The translations under genes and the position numbers were made by a program. A stretch of DNA of 25,799 nt from a virus, in IMG/VR virus record IMGVR_UViG_3300028837_001425, positions 1 to 25,799 of that record. The stretch is one strand, 5' to 3'. Within the stretch, counting starts at the first letter, position 1. Each line of letters opens with the position of its first letter. Of this stretch, positions 7,499 through 15,512 are shown in pieces. Below the pieces are notes generated by a model, which saw only the letters and a list, made by a program, of their open reading frames with translations, made no database searches and was not told the origin of the DNA.

Positions 7499-8107
7499 GT
7501 GAAAAAACTTGCCGTAACTATTATGCTCAAGGATCTTTTCTCCGCTGCACTCAAAACGGTAGCCACAGCGGTGGAGGTCTTTACCGGCAAATCCAAGAAA
7601 CTTGAGTCGCAGATGAAGGCCGAGGTCTCAGCCATCAAGGAGCGCACTCGGCAGGTGGAGACAGCGCTACAGGAGCAAATGGACGCGGAGGATGCTGCGG
7701 TTCGCGCAGTCGGGAAAGCCGCTGAGGAGTACGAAGCAATCCTGGAAAAAGAGCGGTCAGCTCTCAGCGGCAAGGTCAAGGAATACGATTCGATTCGCAG
7801 CGCATCATCTCAAGCAGCCAGCGCAGTTCGCAGCCTCAACTCAGCTATTGGTTCGCTCAAATCCAAGACCATCACTATCACTACCATTTATGTTTACAAG
7901 ACGAGGGGCTCGAAGGGCTCGAATCCTTACGAGGGTTCATCCAAAGGCTCCAACCCATATTCTTCATCGGCTCCCACTACAGGTCCCGGGTTATCCTCAA
8001 CCACTGACGCCGCGGACGCCAAGGATATTGTCGAGAAAACAGTGCTTCCGGCACTTAAAACGCTGGCCAGGGAAGGTAAAGTCTCCGAGGAGGTAGTCTT
8101 ACAATGA
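7499..8107 (+). CDS. Short tape measure-like protein
   Basis: This 202-residue protein starts at GTG behind CGAGG. Residues 1-25 match the N-terminus of the preceding gene. Residues about 30-115 form a long charged coiled coil (KKLESQMKAEVSAIKERTRQ onward). The segment SLKSKTITITTIYVYKT is a typical tape-measure motif, followed by a low-complexity Gly/Ser/Asn/Pro linker with a repeated KGSNPY and a C-terminal helix (DIVEKTVLPALKTLAREGKV). Tape measure proteins set tail length and are usually 600-2000 residues, so this one is very short; at about 1.5 angstrom per residue it would specify a tail of some 30 nm. Its last base overlaps the next start (ATGA). Confidence 0.65.
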   Translation: MKKLAVTIMLKDLFSAALKTVATAVEVFTGKSKKLESQMKAEVSAIKERTRQVETALQEQMDAEDAAVRAVGKAAEEYEAILEKERSALSGKVKEYDSIRSASSQAASAVRSLNSAIGSLKSKTITITTIYVYKTRGSKGSNPYEGSSKGSNPYSSSAPTTGPGLSSTTDAADAKDIVEKTVLPALKTLAREGKVSEEVVLQ

Positions 8108-8469
8108 GCGCAATCAGAGTCACAGACGGTACAACAACGATTGACTTCGATCCGGCTGAGGGGTACATCGAGCCTAAGATCCTGGACAAGACTCACCAGC
8201 GAGCTATCGACGGGACTGGCTACGCTTACAAATGGTGGGCCAAAGAGCGTTGGGAGATGCCTCTGGACAGAATCGCCAAAAGCGATGCCGACCAATTCAA
8301 TACCTGGTGGGAGGCCATTACTCCCCTAACCCTTACCCCCGATATGGTCAATGCCGCTACGACCACTTTCACCGTACTTTTAAGAAATGATACCGCACCC
8401 GTATCCGCGATGCAATCCAAGGTATTCGCTGTTCATTACGCGGGCGTACTAATTTTCGAGGAGTCATAA
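8104..8469 (+). CDS. Minor tail protein downstream of tape measure (distal-tail-like)
   Basis: This 121-residue protein begins in an ATGA overlap with the tape-measure-like gene, indicating coupled translation. The pattern IRVTDGTTTIDFDPAEGY at the start, a WWAKERWEMPLDRI centre and FNTWWEAITPLTLTPD resembles small minor tail proteins commonly encoded directly after the tape measure. Its beta-rich C-terminus (TFTVLLRNDTAP, then HYAGVLIFEES) fits a distal-tail or hub-adaptor role at the tail tip. No enzyme motif seen. Confidence 0.65.
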   Translation: MSAIRVTDGTTTIDFDPAEGYIEPKILDKTHQRAIDGTGYAYKWWAKERWEMPLDRIAKSDADQFNTWWEAITPLTLTPDMVNAATTTFTVLLRNDTAPVSAMQSKVFAVHYAGVLIFEES

Positions 8470-8470
8470 A

Positions 8471-8905
8471 ATGGGATTCCCCACAGTAACAAATGATGAC
8501 GGTACAGGTCTCACGGGGACCAGCTTTAGCGCAGCCTTCTTCACCCTGGTAGAAACGCATGGTCAAAAGGTGGCCAGGACAGCCACGGTGGTGGATTTGT
8601 CTGGCGCCGCGGCTACGCTCATCGCCCTGCATTGTGAGCGCGCCTGCACTCTGCTTAAAGCCACTCTGCTTTACACCGAGGCTTCCAGCGGTGATGCGGG
8701 AATAGCTGTCAAGATTGGGAAGGAAACTGACAACGATTATTTCTACACGGGAACGTCCGAGGTCAGCAAAGCGCAGTGGTATTCCAAGAACGTTACTCTC
8801 TTACAGACCGCGGTTGGGGCCGGTGATACCGTAATCCTCTCCAGTGCGGGGAGTAAATCCGGCACCGGCGAAATAATGCTGATCCTCGAATATGATTACA
8901 CATAG
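8471..8905 (+). CDS. Beta-rich virion protein, tail tip region
   Basis: This 144-residue protein follows GAGGAG (8458-8463) and the preceding stop by one base. It is predicted to be almost all beta-structure, with Thr/Ala/Gly-rich strands (FFTLVETHGQKVARTATVVD, LLYTEASSGDAGIAVKIG, VGAGDTVILSSAGS). The arrangement looks like a small jelly-roll of the kind found in tail tips and fibres. I do not recognise a specific family. It heads a set of four small genes between the distal-tail-like gene and the large hub. Confidence 0.65.
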   Translation: MGFPTVTNDDGTGLTGTSFSAAFFTLVETHGQKVARTATVVDLSGAAATLIALHCERACTLLKATLLYTEASSGDAGIAVKIGKETDNDYFYTGTSEVSKAQWYSKNVTLLQTAVGAGDTVILSSAGSKSGTGEIMLILEYDYT

Positions 8906-8914
8906 AGAGATATC

Positions 8915-9418
8915 ATGACAGTAGCACCCGCGGAATTAAAGCTCTACGCAGCTCTCAAGATGCCGAGGAACGATTTTGGAATCAACGGCGGCGGCATAGA
9001 TACCGATGAGGAAATTACCGGGGTTGTCCTCGAAGTCTTTAAGGACCAGTATTCGCTAGTCGCTGGCAGCGGCGGTAGAATCGTCTACCGCAAAGTTTTC
9101 TTCAAGAGTACGAATAGCATCGACACCCTCAGCGACGCGGTGGTGTGGATGAGCGTGGATGATAATAACTGGATTACCCTCGATATGGACGATGCCGTTG
9201 ACGGCTCCTCAACCTCAGTCAATAGAGTTACTGCACCATCCAGCCGCACCTTCGCCGAGCATAACACGGAGGCTACGGCTCATGCAATTCCCGGAGGCGC
9301 TTTAGCTCCAGGAGAAGCTATCGGCATCTGGCTGAAACTTACGATCCCAGAGGGGCAGAGCGCAGATTCCTCAATCAAGGCGACGTTGAAATGCTTAGGA
9401 TCAGTAATAAGTGTATGA
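8915..9418 (+). CDS. Beta-rich phage structural protein
   Basis: This 167-residue protein contains GGGIDTDEEITGVVLEVF, then IVYRKVFFKSTNS and later GGALAPGEAIGIWLKLTIPE. The RKxFFKN-like strand and the LAPGxxxGIWL block recur in phage virion proteins encoded near fibre genes. It is a likely beta-sandwich. It overlaps the region just upstream of the next gene and lies in the same operon. Role probably at the tail tip or in a side fibre; inferred. Confidence 0.7.
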   Translation: MTVAPAELKLYAALKMPRNDFGINGGGIDTDEEITGVVLEVFKDQYSLVAGSGGRIVYRKVFFKSTNSIDTLSDAVVWMSVDDNNWITLDMDDAVDGSSTSVNRVTAPSSRTFAEHNTEATAHAIPGGALAPGEAIGIWLKLTIPEGQSADSSIKATLKCLGSVISV

Positions 9419-9440
9419 AAAAAATAACAAGGAGAGTCAA

Positions 9441-9971
9441 ATGATTAAGCTATTGAAACAGATCGACCGGTTTTTGGGAAAACTGATATTCGGGACATTG
9501 CGCAAGCGGACCAAGAATTCCTTTGATCTCAACGATACTCTGTGGGCGAAGCACTATGACAAGAACGGCAAGCTCATCGAGAAACGTTGTCTCGGCCACA
9601 ATCTAGTCGTAGATGATGGGATGGAGCATATCGTTGATTCCTGGCAGGATTCCACGACTTACCCTCTGGATGAATGTAAATACCACGATACAGGGATTGG
9701 AACTACCGGCGCGGCCGCTGACAACCCGGCGATGGAAACCGCTACTGGATTCACGCGAGCTACTGGGTCTCTCACCGAGGGAGATAACGCTAAGGAATTC
9801 AAGAGCGTCGGAACCGTATCCTGCACGGGAACCAAAGCTGTTACCGAATGGGGGCTTTTTAGTGCGTCAACAAACGGAGTCCTGATCGCACGGAATACTT
9901 TCTCGGCCATTAACGTAGTGAGCGGGGACAGTATAGAGTTCACCTGGGAATGTCAGTTAGCATCTAGTTAA
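9441..9971 (+). CDS. Phage structural protein, fibre-associated type
   Basis: I choose ATG 9441, which has AAGGAGAG (9429-9436) upstream, over an in-frame start 30 bases earlier that overlaps the previous gene. This gives 176 residues. The basic, helical N-terminus (IKLLKQIDRFLGKLIFGTLR) is followed by a beta domain: HNLVVDDGMEHIVD, a TGIGTTGAAADNPAMETATG block, and TKAVTEWGLFSAS then FSAINVVSGDSIEFTW. The last two strands are a well-known pattern in phage tail-fibre-associated proteins (ITEWGLF...SGDSITFTY). Probably a virion protein; exact position unknown. Confidence 0.75.
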   Translation: MIKLLKQIDRFLGKLIFGTLRKRTKNSFDLNDTLWAKHYDKNGKLIEKRCLGHNLVVDDGMEHIVDSWQDSTTYPLDECKYHDTGIGTTGAAADNPAMETATGFTRATGSLTEGDNAKEFKSVGTVSCTGTKAVTEWGLFSASTNGVLIARNTFSAINVVSGDSIEFTWECQLASS

Positions 9972-9984
9972 ATAGGAGGTTTAG

Positions 9985-10488
9985 ATGGCTTATCGAGAAG
10001 TAAATCTACCAGCGGGTAGCTGGAATTATCCTACAAGTAATCCTGCTCCTTTAGATAGAGATGTGGGAACTAACAGCGGAATGTTTATTCAAGTCTTTGA
10101 TAAAACGACGGAGGAATTTGTTCTACTGGAACCTGCATTTGAATTGCCTAATAATTTGGATGGGTCAGGGACGGTCTATTTCAGTTTGATTGGCTACGCA
10201 AAGACGGCTGATGGAAACGAAGTGCAATTCCGAATTTCTCATTCGGCTAAGGCTAAAGGAGAAGATTGGGATGCACCTTATGATACCCTAGATAGTGGGG
10301 ATTATGTGACAGATGGACAGCAGGACGAGTTAGACCAGATTGAATTCAATGAAACTGTGAGCAATTTAGCTTGGACTGCTAAGGATTCGCTTAGACTGAT
10401 GCTGAGTAGAATAGCGATAGATGATGGAAGTATTGTCAATGATGATTATTACATAACGAATCTGAAAATAAGAATACCTGTAACCTAA
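9985..10488 (+). CDS. Small virion protein with atypical AT-rich composition
   Basis: This 167-residue acidic protein follows a strong TAGGAGG. It predicts as a beta-sandwich (MFIQVFDKTTEEFVLLEPAF, GTVYFSLIGYAKTADG, VQFRISHSAKAKG, YYITNLKIRIPV) and resembles jelly-roll or attachment domains without a recognised family. Codon use differs from its upstream neighbours: AGA, GGA, AAT, TTA and GAT are favoured, and the DNA is visibly more AT-rich. The change continues into the lectin part of the next gene. Joint acquisition of these receptor-type sequences is a reasonable inference. Confidence 0.68.
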   Translation: MAYREVNLPAGSWNYPTSNPAPLDRDVGTNSGMFIQVFDKTTEEFVLLEPAFELPNNLDGSGTVYFSLIGYAKTADGNEVQFRISHSAKAKGEDWDAPYDTLDSGDYVTDGQQDELDQIEFNETVSNLAWTAKDSLRLMLSRIAIDDGSIVNDDYYITNLKIRIPVT

Positions 10489-10498
10489 AGGTGATTAG

Positions 10499-13400
10499 AT
10501 GGCATTAGAATTTGATGGGAATGACCAAAAAGTAACCAATCCTACCTTATTAAATGTTGTTCCTGCAGCAATCAGCATAAGTTGTTGGATTAAAACAGGA
10601 ACTGAGAATGCTGGCATACTTATACACAAAGATAATATTACTGATGAAGATAGATTTTACCTTCAGGTAACTGGTGGAATTATAAACTTTAGAACGGAAG
10701 AAAATAACAATGGTTTCAAACATTTATTCGGAGAAATAGCTATAGATGGTGATAAATGGCATAACATTATGGTAATTTGGGATGGTGGTAGTGGAAAAAG
10801 AATATTTGTTGATAGCGTTCTTGATGTAATAGATGGGGTAGAAACAACGCTGATGAGGAATGGGACGGCTTCAGATTTTAATATCGCTTGTAGTCCAGTT
10901 TTGGGGAACTACTACGATGGTCTCTTTAGTGATGTCCGTGTCTATAATCGTAATATTTCCCTGGCAGAAATAAAATCAATCTATTATGCCCAAGGTGCTG
11001 ATAACATCATAAACGGTCTTTTGGGTCGCTGGCTAATGAACGAAAAGCCAGATGGAACTGCTGCCGCAGGAGCTAATGTAGTAATTGACATATCGGGAAA
11101 TGGGAATCATGGAACGCCTGTCAATGCTCCAGTTTATCGGGCGGGGACTGTGCGGTTGATCCGTCCAACTCTTAAATCACCATTATTAAATTGGACTGTA
11201 CCCAAAGCTCTAGCCGATCCTCTCGCTTTCACTGACACCATTGTCAAGAAACCATCCAGGCTATTAGCGGATACCCTCGCCTTTACGGACGCCATCGCTA
11301 AGTTCACTTCAAAGATCCCATTCACGGACAACCTTGCTTTCACTGATGTTCTCTCCCACGTCGTGATTTGGGGCAAGGCATTAGCAGATTCCATAGGACT
11401 CACAGATTCTTTCATCGCCAAGTGCAAAAAAGTCTTCGCAGATGACTTGACCTTCACGGATGCTATTGCCAAATTCACCACAAAGATCCCATTCACCGAC
11501 TCTCTTGCTCTCACGGATGCTATCGCCAAGGAGACAAAGCGGTTGCTAACCGATGGCCTGGCCTTAACGGACTCACTCCTCGGCAAAATCTATAAAACTA
11601 GGGACATCGTCTACGACATCGTGAGCCGCAGTTGGCTCTCAGCTCATAGCATTAAAGTCATCCTCAATCTCCTCCGCAAATTTGTCTATGACGCCACGCA
11701 CGAAACCTCAAAAATCCAGGCTCTTGGTTCGATCAGCAGAATGGCCTCCAAAATCGTTTCCGGGGGGACTCAGGTAACTCTGGTCAACACGGCACAGTAT
11801 TGGAATAAATTCCTGTCCGACAAGACTAACATTCGGCAGACGGCAACTCTCCAACTCGGAGTCGGAGTTGAGAATACCATCGCACGAGCTGGCGTTGCCC
11901 GAGCGGGAATCACCGTAGCCAATTTAACCACGCTCAAGACCGGCAGCGTGGTCTCCAGCGGGATTTTCGTTCCCGGTGCGGGTCAATGGTTTGATGTTCT
12001 AACCGGTTGGGGGGATGATCCGCTTTTCCAAGGCTCTTATACCACTTTAGCTATCCGCGATAAATTTGCAGGACTTTTCGAGAAAACTATTGGCAGCCAA
12101 GCGGCACCCGTAGATTTCTATTCCATAGCTCATAACCCCGCTGACCTCGCCTGGCATATTCTCGTGGATTATGGCGGGCTGGATTCAACGGTTTCCACCG
12201 CTAATACGGACATTGATTACACCACGTGGTTGAGCTGGTGGACGGACTGCGACACCGTTAGCCTCTCGCTCGAAGCACGCTTTAACGGACAAACGGTCAA
12301 ACAGGCTCTTCAACTCGTCAGGGACCTTTCCAATAGCGGGATATTCGTAGCAGGAGATGGCAAGCTCAACTTCTTCAGGTTCAAGCAAGCCGCAGCGCCA
12401 TCCTCCCCACAGCATTATACAACCCGCACTATGAAGGACTTCTCCATTCGATTAGATGATTCGCAGATCCTCAATTATCTTCGCACTTTTTATGACCTGG
12501 AGATCGCAGACACTATAGTTACCAACGGGGATATGGAAGCCGCAGATAGCTGGACCACCGCTGGCGCAAACACGAATGAGCGGTCGAATGATCGGGCTTA
12601 CCGTGGCACTTATTCCAGAAAGATAATTACCGACAAATGTTTCGAGGGAGTTTACCAGAATCTCACCACCGTGGTTGGCAAAAGATATTCAGCCACCGCT
12701 CGTGTGTACGTCACAGCAGGTGAGGCCATCATCGGCATCGGCCCGCGAAGTATATGCGGTCTCGCAGGCGGCACGGTAGGTGCAGGCGGCACCCTCGCAG
12801 CTAATACGGTTATGTTTCAGCCTTTTCAGTCAGGCTTTAGCGGTGATGTCGATAGAATAGTTGCTAAAATCGACCCAGGGGTTTCGCCTCCGTATACAGT
12901 GAAGTTAGCCCTCTATGAACGCACGGATTCCGGCGAGGGCGATTTCTTGAAAGCCACGGAAGAAAAGGAGATTAGTGTTGACGAATGGGCTTCCTTTGAG
13001 TTCACCAGTCCCGTAACTCTCGTTAGCGGCTCTTGGTATCAGCTCGCGATCTGGACACCAGACTTCGGTGTCTCAATGGACATCTGGTCCGGTGGCGCAA
13101 ATCGGTGGCATCATACAAAAGACTACAATAGTTGGCCATCAGCGGTTGTTGGAGCTCTCGCTGCACCCCACGGCTCTCGTTTTTGGTTCGCCGGACAGGA
13201 GGCCATTGCTCTCTCCGCTCCTGCCGATGCCGCCGAGTGGGTAGAATTGAGCTTTAACTTCACTGCTACGTCCACGACCTCCAGACTCTTTCTTGAGTCC
13301 AATAATGCTGATGTCTCAACATTCTACGTTGATGAGGTCGTTGTCCGAGAGATTCTTGATGAGGAGTTTGCGGGCTCCTATCTCAAGGAGGATCCTACCT

Positions 13401-13705
13401 CTCAAGGTCATTACGGGACTTCCGATCACGTCACTGACGGTACCGTAGTCTGGCACGCTAATAGCCCGAGCGCTATTGCCTACACAGATCGCCGTATCGA
13501 AATTCATAAAGACCCCCTCGCAGTCATCGCCTTCACTTCCTTCCTCATGGGTTTTAATAACGCTCTCGGCGATATTATCCAAGTCACTCACTCATTCCAT
13601 GCTTTGGATGCAGATTATTTCAGAATCTATAAAATTCTTGATATCAACCTAGCCGCGGCAACCATAACCTTCGAGGCCGCCGACTTCGCTGACATCACAC
13701 CATAA
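10499..13705 (+). CDS. Lectin / LADxLxFTD-repeat / tail hub fusion protein
   Basis: This 1068-residue protein starts at ATG 10499 after AAAGGTG. Residues 1-165 form a LamG/concanavalin-A-like domain (LEFDGNDQKVTNP, CWIKTGTENAGILI, DGDKWHNIMVIWDG, FSDVRVYNRNIS); residues 172-210 complete it (GRWLMNEKPDG...SGNGNHGTP). Residues 236-362 hold seven degenerate repeats of about 20 residues with core LADxLAFTDAIAK. Residues about 405-670 and 955-1068 resemble a baseplate hub with tail-protein ending (DADYFRIYKILDIN). Between them, residues 673-740 and 905-950 look like one carbohydrate-binding jelly-roll (TNGDMEAADSWTTAG...FYVDEVVVREI) that is itself split by another beta domain at about 760-895. The DNA is AT-rich up to about 11190 and then returns to the operon's usual composition. 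It likely forms the tail tip and binds host glycans. Confidence 0.75.
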   Translation: MALEFDGNDQKVTNPTLLNVVPAAISISCWIKTGTENAGILIHKDNITDEDRFYLQVTGGIINFRTEENNNGFKHLFGEIAIDGDKWHNIMVIWDGGSGKRIFVDSVLDVIDGVETTLMRNGTASDFNIACSPVLGNYYDGLFSDVRVYNRNISLAEIKSIYYAQGADNIINGLLGRWLMNEKPDGTAAAGANVVIDISGNGNHGTPVNAPVYRAGTVRLIRPTLKSPLLNWTVPKALADPLAFTDTIVKKPSRLLADTLAFTDAIAKFTSKIPFTDNLAFTDVLSHVVIWGKALADSIGLTDSFIAKCKKVFADDLTFTDAIAKFTTKIPFTDSLALTDAIAKETKRLLTDGLALTDSLLGKIYKTRDIVYDIVSRSWLSAHSIKVILNLLRKFVYDATHETSKIQALGSISRMASKIVSGGTQVTLVNTAQYWNKFLSDKTNIRQTATLQLGVGVENTIARAGVARAGITVANLTTLKTGSVVSSGIFVPGAGQWFDVLTGWGDDPLFQGSYTTLAIRDKFAGLFEKTIGSQAAPVDFYSIAHNPADLAWHILVDYGGLDSTVSTANTDIDYTTWLSWWTDCDTVSLSLEARFNGQTVKQALQLVRDLSNSGIFVAGDGKLNFFRFKQAAAPSSPQHYTTRTMKDFSIRLDDSQILNYLRTFYDLEIADTIVTNGDMEAADSWTTAGANTNERSNDRAYRGTYSRKIITDKCFEGVYQNLTTVVGKRYSATARVYVTAGEAIIGIGPRSICGLAGGTVGAGGTLAANTVMFQPFQSGFSGDVDRIVAKIDPGVSPPYTVKLALYERTDSGEGDFLKATEEKEISVDEWASFEFTSPVTLVSGSWYQLAIWTPDFGVSMDIWSGGANRWHHTKDYNSWPSAVVGALAAPHGSRFWFAGQEAIALSAPADAAEWVELSFNFTATSTTSRLFLESNNADVSTFYVDEVVVREILDEEFAGSYLKEDPTSQGHYGTSDHVTDGTVVWHANSPSAIAYTDRRIEIHKDPLAVIAFTSFLMGFNNALGDIIQVTHSFHALDADYFRIYKILDINLAAATITFEAADFADITP
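11204..11584 (+). repeat. Protein-coding tandem repeat, LADxLAFTDAIAK type
   Basis: Seven degenerate in-frame repeats lie in residues 236-362 of the hub fusion protein. Examples are LADPLAFTDTIVK, LADTLAFTDAIAK, FTDNLAFTDVLSH, LADSIGLTDSFIA, FADDLTFTDAIAK, FTDSLALTDAIAK and LTDGLALTDSLLG. Spacing is 18-22 residues. The repeats probably form a stalk between the lectin and the hub. Confidence 0.8.
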
Positions 13706-13719
13706 CCAGGGAGGTTATT

Positions 13720-14748
13720 ATGAAAGGACGAATCATCCAGGACGCACGGCTTTTCTTGCGACTGGAAGGCGAGAAAAAGATAAGACACATAAAGGACTAC
13801 GAGACATTTCTGAAAATTCGCGACGAGCTAGAAGATAAAAAGCGTGTTTACCTACACCCGCTCCCACAGGAGGGAAGAGTGATAGCCGAGTGGCCAGAGA
13901 AAGAATCCAACTATACGATTGGTCCCGAGAGGCTTATATGGTGTGTTCCGTTGGAATGCAATTTCCAGCATATAGTCGATGCAGGATTTACGGCAATCCA
14001 GACCTATGGACCATACTGGATGAAGAACTCGCAGGGACACATTGATCACGGCCGCGAATTTCTTGACAAGGCCCAAGCTCACGGACTCAAAGTCCTATTC
14101 TCCGCAAAGACCCACGTTCACGATATGACCCGAGCGGGCAAATCCTGGGATAGAGATACCTGTAAATGGATGGTAGACGAGTTTGATTCCCACTCGGCTC
14201 TTTGGGCCTGGATTTACATGGATGAAGCTGATGCAGGGTCGGTTGATCCCAAACATGGCATTTCCCTAGCCACCCAGAGGGCCGTACACGACGCCTTTCG
14301 GTCCTGGACCGACAAACCCCTCACTACTGTAGTGAGAGGCGGGACGAGCGGATGGCATTTGGTAGACCTCTCACTATTCGATTTCATTATGGCGGATACA
14401 TACGCCATCGACGGCAACCCCTGGATCTGGGAACCAGGGCTTACGTGGCAGGGGGCTCTGCGCATAGTAGGTCAGCAAGAAACGGACTATCTCGCCACTC
14501 ATCTACCGAACATGCCGATTATGTTCGTCTTCCAGTCCTCGGATTTCGTTGCGGACCAGATCGGTAACGTCGGAACACGGATACCAGACGGTAAGATACA
14601 AGAGCAGTTCGATATTCTGAACCAGTATCGGATATTCTCTGCGGGAGTAGGCATGTATCCCTGGGATGGCGGTCCCTTCGACCCGGAGGGGGAGAGCGTA
14701 CTCCGCACAGAGATAAAACAATTATTCAACAAAATAAAGGAGGGTTAA
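13720..14748 (+). CDS. Glycoside-hydrolase-like TIM-barrel protein
   Basis: This 342-residue protein follows GGGAGG at good spacing. From residue about 70 it reads as a beta/alpha barrel: LIWCVPLECNFQHIVDAGFT with AIQTYGPYW, HGLKVLFSAKTH, ALWAWIYMDEADAG (residues 161-173), KPLTTVVRGG, DFIMADTYAI, MPIMFVFQSS and GVGMYPWDGG. The Trp-x-Tyr-x-D-E strand end is where glycosidase families of this fold carry a catalytic acid, so Glu169 is the candidate; I cannot assign a GH family. No signal peptide is seen. Lying between the hub and the lysis genes, it could be a virion-borne capsule or cell-wall glycan depolymerase. Confidence 0.65.
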   Translation: MKGRIIQDARLFLRLEGEKKIRHIKDYETFLKIRDELEDKKRVYLHPLPQEGRVIAEWPEKESNYTIGPERLIWCVPLECNFQHIVDAGFTAIQTYGPYWMKNSQGHIDHGREFLDKAQAHGLKVLFSAKTHVHDMTRAGKSWDRDTCKWMVDEFDSHSALWAWIYMDEADAGSVDPKHGISLATQRAVHDAFRSWTDKPLTTVVRGGTSGWHLVDLSLFDFIMADTYAIDGNPWIWEPGLTWQGALRIVGQQETDYLATHLPNMPIMFVFQSSDFVADQIGNVGTRIPDGKIQEQFDILNQYRIFSAGVGMYPWDGGPFDPEGESVLRTEIKQLFNKIKEG

Positions 14749-14751
14749 AAG

Positions 14752-14940
14752 ATGGCAAAAAGTTTCTCGGTCAAGGTCGTAGAAAAGACGCAGATTGATG
14801 AGGAAACTGCTGAGGTTCGTCTCAGGATTACTCAACCCAAGAACCTGGACAAGTTGCTAAAAACCTGGGATATGTTGGAAGCTGCTGACGATATGATAGA
14901 GGTTGCTTTTATGCTCTATCTTCTCTGGAGAAAGAAGTAA
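14752..14940 (+). CDS. Small hypothetical protein with hydrophobic C-terminus
   Basis: This 62-residue protein follows a strong GGAGGG and begins 3 bases after the preceding stop. The first 40 residues are charged (KVVEKTQIDEETAEVRLRI); the end carries a short hydrophobic stretch (MIEVAFMLYLLW) followed by basic residues. It could be a tail-anchored membrane peptide. Its stop overlaps the next start (TAATG), so the two are coupled. It belongs to the small-gene cluster before the endolysin. Confidence 0.65.
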   Translation: MAKSFSVKVVEKTQIDEETAEVRLRITQPKNLDKLLKTWDMLEAADDMIEVAFMLYLLWRKK

Positions 14941-15173
14941 TGGCCATTCCAGTTGTTCCCATACTCATTTCTCTTATATTGGGACACTCAGCAAAGAAAT
15001 TATTGCGGAAATATCTCAATGTAAAAGACGTTGAGACTGCAATGGGAGATCTCTTTCAGGCTATAATACAGGCCCGCAAGGACAAGAAGCTCACTCTGGA
15101 AGAGGTCAAGGACATTCTGAAGAAAATGGCAGACGTGGGATGGTCCCACATGCTAGGCAAAATGCTTAAATAG
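14940..15173 (+). CDS. Small membrane-associated protein, holin candidate
   Basis: This 77-residue protein starts in a TAATG overlap with the previous gene. Residues 2-15 (AIPVVPILISLILG) form a short hydrophobic segment, followed by a basic stretch (KKLLRKYL) and two amphipathic helices (VETAMGDLFQAIIQARKD, LTLEEVKDILKKMADVGW). One N-terminal membrane segment upstream of an endolysin that lacks a signal sequence makes a holin or holin-partner role plausible. No family was recognised. Confidence 0.65.
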   Translation: MAIPVVPILISLILGHSAKKLLRKYLNVKDVETAMGDLFQAIIQARKDKKLTLEEVKDILKKMADVGWSHMLGKMLK

Positions 15174-15183
15174 GAGGCTCGAT

Positions 15184-15366
15184 ATGCCTGACTACGCATG
15201 GCTAATTCTCTTTGTAGCCGGGTGCGCACTCTCATTCATCGGCGGCACAAAGGTTCAGTTCCGTGCTCTCTGCCAGGAACTCAGCGAGGGCTTTGCAGCT
15301 CTTGATAAGTTCCTGGGCATAGAGAACTGGCAGAAAGAAGATGCGGAGAAGCTCCGCAAAGAATGA
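15184..15366 (+). CDS. Small one-helix membrane protein, holin/lysis candidate
   Basis: This 60-residue protein follows TAGGAGG. Residues 4-21 (YAWLILFVAGCALSFIGG) make a clear membrane helix; the rest is an amphipathic, charged helix (FRALCQELSEGFAALDKFLG). Together with the preceding gene it forms a probable pair of small membrane proteins before the endolysin. Its stop overlaps a possible short downstream gene in an ATGA arrangement. Confidence 0.68.
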   Translation: MPDYAWLILFVAGCALSFIGGTKVQFRALCQELSEGFAALDKFLGIENWQKEDAEKLRKE

Positions 15367-15512
15367 TTCGACGTTCTCAGGGCTGGTGGAGCTTTGCTCG
15401 GGACTTTCATTCAATCAGTAAGACGCGTCCGGCAACAGACAGGCGACGGCATGAAGAAGTAAATCAAAATCACAGGGCCTCCCCTAGCAGGGAGGCCCGG
15501 ATCCTACCATGA
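15363..15512 (+). CDS. Possible 49-residue basic peptide
   Basis: An ATG overlaps the preceding stop (ATGA) and opens a 49-residue frame rich in Arg and Trp near the start (IRRSQGWWSFARDFHSISKT). It runs through the hairpin at 15475-15498 and ends at the start of the endolysin gene. The overlap is typical of coupled phage genes, but the C-terminal third lies in the hairpin and looks non-coding. Treat as uncertain. Confidence 0.3.
   Translation: MIRRSQGWWSFARDFHSISKTRPATDRRRHEEVNQNHRASPSREARILP
15475..15498 (+). promoter_or_regulatory. Hairpin covering the endolysin ribosome site
   Basis: GGGCCTCCC (15475-15483) pairs perfectly with GGGAGGCCC (15490-15498) around a 6-nt loop. The right arm contains GGGAGG, the only good ribosome site before the endolysin ATG at 15509 (13 nt away). 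No T-run follows, so transcription termination is less likely than translational control. Folding would hide the ribosome site and delay or limit endolysin synthesis. Confidence 0.55.
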
